Of a DNA stretch of 64,000 nt, positions 60,603 through 64,000 are shown one piece after another. A model generated the notes under the pieces. It was not told the DNA's origin and searched no databases. It saw nothing but the letters and a program-made list of their open reading frames with translations. The stretch's first letter is position 1; every line of letters starts with the position of its first letter. The translations under genes and the position numbers were made by a program. This DNA comes from Paenibacillus sonchi (GTDB taxonomy: Bacteria; Bacillota; Bacilli; Paenibacillales; Paenibacillaceae), in contig NZ_CP068595.1 of the NCBI RefSeq assembly GCF_016772475.1, forward strand, positions 3,534,001 to 3,598,000, written 5' to 3'.

Positions 60603-61811
60603 ATGATTTCAAATAAACAAATATCTAAACCAACATCTAAATCAATATCAAAAAACACTGTATGTATGTTTCTGACTTATTTTTTTTCATCTTTAGGGGC
60701 TTATATTTTTGATATAGGAATAATAGTAGAATTGTATAAAATCTCAGGTTCCACCATAGCAGTCGGTGGTTTTTTTATTGTGCAATTTATTCCTTCCCTA
60801 ATTTTAACACCTATAGCAGGTGCGCTAATAGATCGTTTAAATCAGAAATATATTTTATTATTTGTGAATATTTTAAGAGGTGCTGCAGTTGCTCTTCTGC
60901 TAGTGCATCTCTCCATCGAAACAATATATATTGTTGCAGTTATACTTGGTATTTGTGATGAAACAAGCTCATCTACCATTAGCTCAATAATACCTCAGAC
61001 TACACCTTCAGAGGATATTTCAAAAATTAATTCAGTTCTGTCAACTACGGATTCGGTGAATATGATATTTGGACCAGCAATAGCGGGTCTATTGATAACG
61101 TTGGCTGGCATTAATGGAAGTATTTCAGCCGTTATCTTTACCTTTATTCTCGCTGGGTTAATGATTTTATTTATTGAGTATAAGTATGAGAAAGCAGTAA
61201 TTGAAAAATCAAAACATTTTATTACGGAGATTAAAGAAGGTTTGGAAATTGTAACAAAAAGCAAGCTTGTTAAAAAAATTATTTTAATTTGGGGATTTTT
61301 ATTAATTGGTATCGGGGCGACGGGATCACTTATTGTTATTATGTTAAGTGATTATATGCACTTACCTACAGAAAGTTATGGTTGGATTATGACTGCGGAA
61401 GGAATTGGCTTAGTAATTGGGTCTGTTTTAATAATTCGTAAGAAAAAACCGTATCACCATTATGATCTTATAGTAGTTGGAATGATTTTATTAGGAGTAT
61501 CATTAATGATAACATCATTTGCTGATAACCTTTTTGTTGTGTTAGGCGCATATTTATTGGTTGGCCTTGGAGCTGCATCTGCGCCGAATGGAATTCGTAC
61601 GACGTTACAGACAGAACTTCCAAAAGAAATATTAGGACGGGTCTTTACTACAACAAGATTTATTATTAATACATTACGTACTCTTTCTATTGCTATAGCT
61701 AGCATTTTGTCTAAGTTTATGAGCTTAAGAATTATCTTTTTTATTGCAGCTTGTTTTATTCTCTATGGTGCCTTCTCATCAAGAGGTTTAAAACGTCTTG
61801 AAAGAGTCTGA
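60603..61811 (+). CDS. MFS transporter, AT-rich and probably acquired
   Basis: A 402-residue major facilitator protein with about 12 helices, similar in layout to macrolide- or siderophore-export MFS_3 proteins (FIPSLILTPIAGALIDRLNQKYIL as the loop 2-3 signature). By eye its base composition is close to one third GC, unlike its neighbours above one half, and codon use is dominated by A/T-ending codons. AGGAGG precedes ATG 60603. An inverted-repeat-bounded segment lies directly upstream and its 3' end overlaps the convergent GNAT gene by 49 bases, all consistent with horizontal transfer. Substrate unknown. Confidence 0.88.
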   Translation: MISNKQISKPTSKSISKNTVCMFLTYFFSSLGAYIFDIGIIVELYKISGSTIAVGGFFIVQFIPSLILTPIAGALIDRLNQKYILLFVNILRGAAVALLLVHLSIETIYIVAVILGICDETSSSTISSIIPQTTPSEDISKINSVLSTTDSVNMIFGPAIAGLLITLAGINGSISAVIFTFILAGLMILFIEYKYEKAVIEKSKHFITEIKEGLEIVTKSKLVKKIILIWGFLLIGIGATGSLIVIMLSDYMHLPTESYGWIMTAEGIGLVIGSVLIIRKKKPYHHYDLIVVGMILLGVSLMITSFADNLFVVLGAYLLVGLGAASAPNGIRTTLQTELPKEILGRVFTTTRFIINTLRTLSIAIASILSKFMSLRIIFFIAACFILYGAFSSRGLKRLERV

Positions 61812-62347
61812 AGGGCATGAGGAAGGGAGAATGCTCCCAGATCAAGGCAATAGCCCTTCACCAGGGTATCCCCGTTCATAATATCCGTCTCATAAGCCCG
61901 CTGGAAGCCTAGCCGCTCATATAGCTTAACTGCGGAAGCCATCATATCGGAGGTGTGAAGGTTCAAGGTGGCGGCTCCCAGCCCGATGGATCTTCTGGCG
62001 GCTTCACGGATCAGCAGTACTGCGATGCCGCGGCCCCGGACACTTGGAGAAACCGCCAGCAGGCGGATAATTGGGGAGCGAATGCCCAGCTCGGGACGCC
62101 CGTACGCTTCTTCGGAGGACAGGAAGAGCAGCACGCTGCCGACAATCCGGTTATCTATTTCAGCGACGATCCGCGCATAGGGGGCAGCTCCGTGCACAGA
62201 ATCAAGAATGGAACGACGGTACTCCGCCCAGAACGGTTCAGGCAGCTCAGCGGCATACTGGCCGTACGCCTCCAGCAGCACTTTGGCGATAGCATCCCGG
62301 TCTGAATCAGCTGCGTTACGGATAAGGATCTCTTTGGAGTTGGACAT
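61763..62347 (-). CDS. GNAT acetyltransferase 1
   Basis: A 194-residue acetyl-CoA-dependent N-acetyltransferase. The acetyl-CoA loop is in LLAVSPSVRGRGIAVLLIREA and the C-terminal KLYERLGFQRAYETD is typical. ATG 62347 has AGGAGG six bases upstream. The last 16 codons overlap the end of the MFS gene on the opposite strand, and the tail (HALQTLSRRFKPLDEKAP) is encoded by the complement of the MFS C-terminus. It may have gained this tail at the junction with the acquired DNA. Substrate unknown. Confidence 0.88.
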   Translation of the reverse strand: MSNSKEILIRNAADSDRDAIAKVLLEAYGQYAAELPEPFWAEYRRSILDSVHGAAPYARIVAEIDNRIVGSVLLFLSSEEAYGRPELGIRSPIIRLLAVSPSVRGRGIAVLLIREAARRSIGLGAATLNLHTSDMMASAVKLYERLGFQRAYETDIMNGDTLVKGYCLDLGAFSLPHALQTLSRRFKPLDEKAP

Positions 62348-62580
62348 CTTGTGCCTCCTGTGAATCAAAATGAATGAGGCTTATTATAGACGACAAATCC
62401 GATGAATATAAGTGGAATTTAATAATTACGATCAATGGATAGAAAAGTTCTATCTATTTTTGTGATTTTTTTAATGGTGTTCCTGAATAACAACAAGGAA
62501 ATTCAGTTGACAAAAAAAGGGGCTGTGACTAAGATATAAACAAAATCTATAGGAAACTTCGCCTTTAATTCATTGTTAAT

Positions 62581-62601
62581 CTATCGGAATTATAAAATTT
62601 A
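62581..62601. promoter_or_regulatory. LysR-type control motif, copy 1
   Basis: CTATCGGAATTATAAAATTT at 62581 differs in only two positions from the sequence at 63595 before the next gene. It lies 27 bp before lysR and includes a TATAAA. Confidence 0.5.
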
Positions 62602-62627
62602 GTGAATAGGGATGAGGGGGGCTACTA

Positions 62628-63521
62628 TTGAACATTGAAAATATCGAAGCGTTTGTCTATATCAACCACTACGGGAGCTTCAATAAGGCAGCGGATGTTC
62701 TGTATATTTCCCAGCCTACAGTTACTGCCCGCATACACTCGCTTGAACGTGAGCTGGATTGCAGAGTCTTCGACCGGGTGGGCAAGCAGATTAATCTCAC
62801 GGATAAAGGCAGGCAGTTCCTTCCCTACGCCCAGCAAATTCTTCAGGTCTATCAATCGGGCAAACATCAGATTCAATCTAAAGGGCTGGTCCCGGATGAG
62901 CTGCGAATCGGCAGCACGATATCCGTCTCCAACTATCTGATGCCGCAGCTTCTGGTTCATCTGAAGGGGGCGTATCCGAATCTGAATATTAAACTGACTA
63001 CGGCCCCCACGGAGGTGTTGATTGACAAGCTGAAGGCGAAGGATATCGATCTGGCCTTCATCCGCAAGGTGGTGAATCCGGCGATCCAGGCTTATCCGTT
63101 CTGTGAGGACCCGATTTCTCTATATGTGTATGAAGGGCATCCTCTGGCCCAGGCTAGACATGCTTCAATCCAGGATATCCGCAGGGAGACGCTCGTGTTT
63201 TTTGAATGCGGCTCTTTGGACTGGCTGCGGCTGCACCGTGTATTCGAGAGTATGGAGCAGCCGCCGGATATTGTATACCAGGTGGATAATCTGGAGACGG
63301 CCAAAAAGCTGGTGCTGCGAAAGGCGGGCATTGCTTTTCTCCCGGCTTTGAGTGTGCAAGAGGAGGTTGCAGCCGGAACCCTGACCCGGGTAGAGATTGC
63401 CGAGACGGAAGGGATCTCGCTGCGGACCAGCCTGATCTCCCTAAATGGAGAGTATGCCGGCTTTATCCAAACGCTGCTGGAGCTGGGAACGGGCAGTCAG
63501 CTAAATCGACTTATTGTATAG
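62628..63521 (+). CDS. LysR family transcriptional regulator
   Basis: A 297-residue LysR regulator of the CysL/CitR-like kind. The N-terminal winged HTH reads INHYGSFNKAADVLYISQPTVTARIHSLERELDCRVFDRVGK. The effector domain starts at about 90 (DELRIGSTISVSNYLMPQLL). The start is TTG at 62628 after GGGGG. A near-identical 21-bp motif upstream of this gene and of the next one suggests that it controls both. Confidence 0.92.
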   Translation: MNIENIEAFVYINHYGSFNKAADVLYISQPTVTARIHSLERELDCRVFDRVGKQINLTDKGRQFLPYAQQILQVYQSGKHQIQSKGLVPDELRIGSTISVSNYLMPQLLVHLKGAYPNLNIKLTTAPTEVLIDKLKAKDIDLAFIRKVVNPAIQAYPFCEDPISLYVYEGHPLAQARHASIQDIRRETLVFFECGSLDWLRLHRVFESMEQPPDIVYQVDNLETAKKLVLRKAGIAFLPALSVQEEVAAGTLTRVEIAETEGISLRTSLISLNGEYAGFIQTLLELGTGSQLNRLIV

Positions 63522-63594
63522 ATCAATTAAAAAACTCTATTAGCGCATGGCTGCATGCAGTGATAAAGTTGATTGCAGATAATCACCACTAATT

Positions 63595-63615
63595 CTATAG
63601 GGATTATAAAATTTA
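63595..63615. promoter_or_regulatory. LysR-type control motif, copy 2
   Basis: CTATAGGGATTATAAAATTT at 63595 is the second copy, 41 bp before the GNAT start codon at the window end. Confidence 0.5.
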
Positions 63616-63635
63616 AAACGGACGGAGGTGGCAGA

Positions 63636-64000
63636 ATGGGAGAGGTTTACCGGCTGGCAGAGCTGAAGGATGCGGAGCGGCTGCTGGATATAACCTATCG
63701 TGCGTATGAGACGATTCGTGAACTCGGGCTGCACTGGCCTGCGGCCACAGCCGATCTGGCGCTGATTAAGGACAATATAGCTACGAACGAGTGTTATGTG
63801 CTGGAGATCGATGGCAGCGTGGAAGCCACAATTACGTTGTCCAGAGGTGAAGAGATCAAGGCGCTCACTGAGCTGCCTTTTGTCAAATGGTTTGCGGTAA
63901 ACCCGGATGCCCGGGGAAAAAGGTACGGCGGCAAGCTGCTGGACTGGGTTGAGGAGAATGTGATTCTCGGCAAGCTGGGCGCTGCTGCAGTTACTTTGGC
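63636..64000 (+). CDS. GNAT acetyltransferase 2, 3' end outside window
   Basis: The first 121 codons of an N-acetyltransferase. It begins GEVYRLAELKDAERLLDITYRAYETIR and has the acetyl-CoA binding WFAVNPDARGKRYGGKLLDW. GGAGGTG lies seven bases before ATG 63636. Likely a target of the LysR regulator directly upstream. Substrate unknown. Confidence 0.85.
   Translation, partial: MGEVYRLAELKDAERLLDITYRAYETIRELGLHWPAATADLALIKDNIATNECYVLEIDGSVEATITLSRGEEIKALTELPFVKWFAVNPDARGKRYGGKLLDWVEENVILGKLGAAAVTL

Overview
The window looks like chromosomal DNA from a Gram-positive, spore-forming member of the Paenibacillaceae, most likely Paenibacillus. The reasons are strong AGGAGG-type ribosome binding sites, moderately GC-rich genes with AT-rich control regions, exact PerR-type and Rex-type operators, a sporulation-type PAS histidine kinase, an exported hydrolase with S-layer homology domains, lipoprotein binding proteins, and tRNA-Gly with an encoded CCA. 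The genus is an inference from these features; no database was searched.

Layout. 1-19.8 kb is core-like: aldo/keto reductase (cut by the window edge), leuB, a 2-Cys peroxiredoxin behind a perfect Per box, a sensor kinase, an M17 aminopeptidase, feoA-feoB plus a small Cys-rich partner behind a Fur-like palindrome, a DRE-TIM aldolase, a membrane GGDEF/EAL protein with a degenerate GGDEF motif, tRNA-Gly, a beta-lactamase-fold/SLH protein, an M20 dipeptidase, an RNA methylase-like protein, a NUDIX hydrolase and an ASCH protein. At 19.8-22.0 kb an ABC-F ATPase gene is preceded by a promoter, a short leader ORF and an intrinsic terminator, which is the layout of antibiotic-responsive attenuation. 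A PH-domain protein, a gamma-glutamyltransferase and an amidase follow.

26.0-27.6 kb is a 1.5 kb coding-free island of stacked repeats: a 19-bp tandem array, an AGTAAG tract, a palindromic 51-bp-period element and a CCATCCCGCC minisatellite. Next comes a 14 kb co-directional purine/ureide cluster (27.7-41.5 kb): a PucR regulator, a BMP-type nucleoside/purine ABC transporter (lipoprotein, double ATPase, two permeases), OHCU decarboxylase, hydroxyisourate hydrolase, allantoinase, an allantoate-amidohydrolase-type enzyme, a PucG-type aminotransferase and adenine deaminase. Together they would import purine compounds and turn 5-hydroxyisourate and allantoin into glyoxylate, glycine and ammonia. 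No uricase or xanthine dehydrogenase lies in the window.

42.5-49.4 kb holds ferrochelatase and, divergently, an exported protein with three FMN-binding domains whose promoter region carries two tandem Rex-type operators. Its terminator hairpin is split in the loop by an intact-looking IS3/IS150 element with a 3-bp target duplication. yhaM follows. 49.4-51.9 kb is repeat-rich and holds an IS110-type element. 52.0-58.8 kb is a sucrose-type operon: binding protein, two permeases, PfkB kinase, sucrose phosphorylase and LacI regulator. After a DnaQ-like exonuclease and another repeat island come a very AT-rich, probably acquired MFS exporter, two GNAT acetyltransferases and a LysR regulator.

Reading frames are broken by single-base changes in short homopolymers or base doublets in five genes (ABC-F C-terminus, hemH, yhaM, IS110 transposase, lacI). 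So many small lesions in ordinary genes may reflect sequence errors rather than biology.
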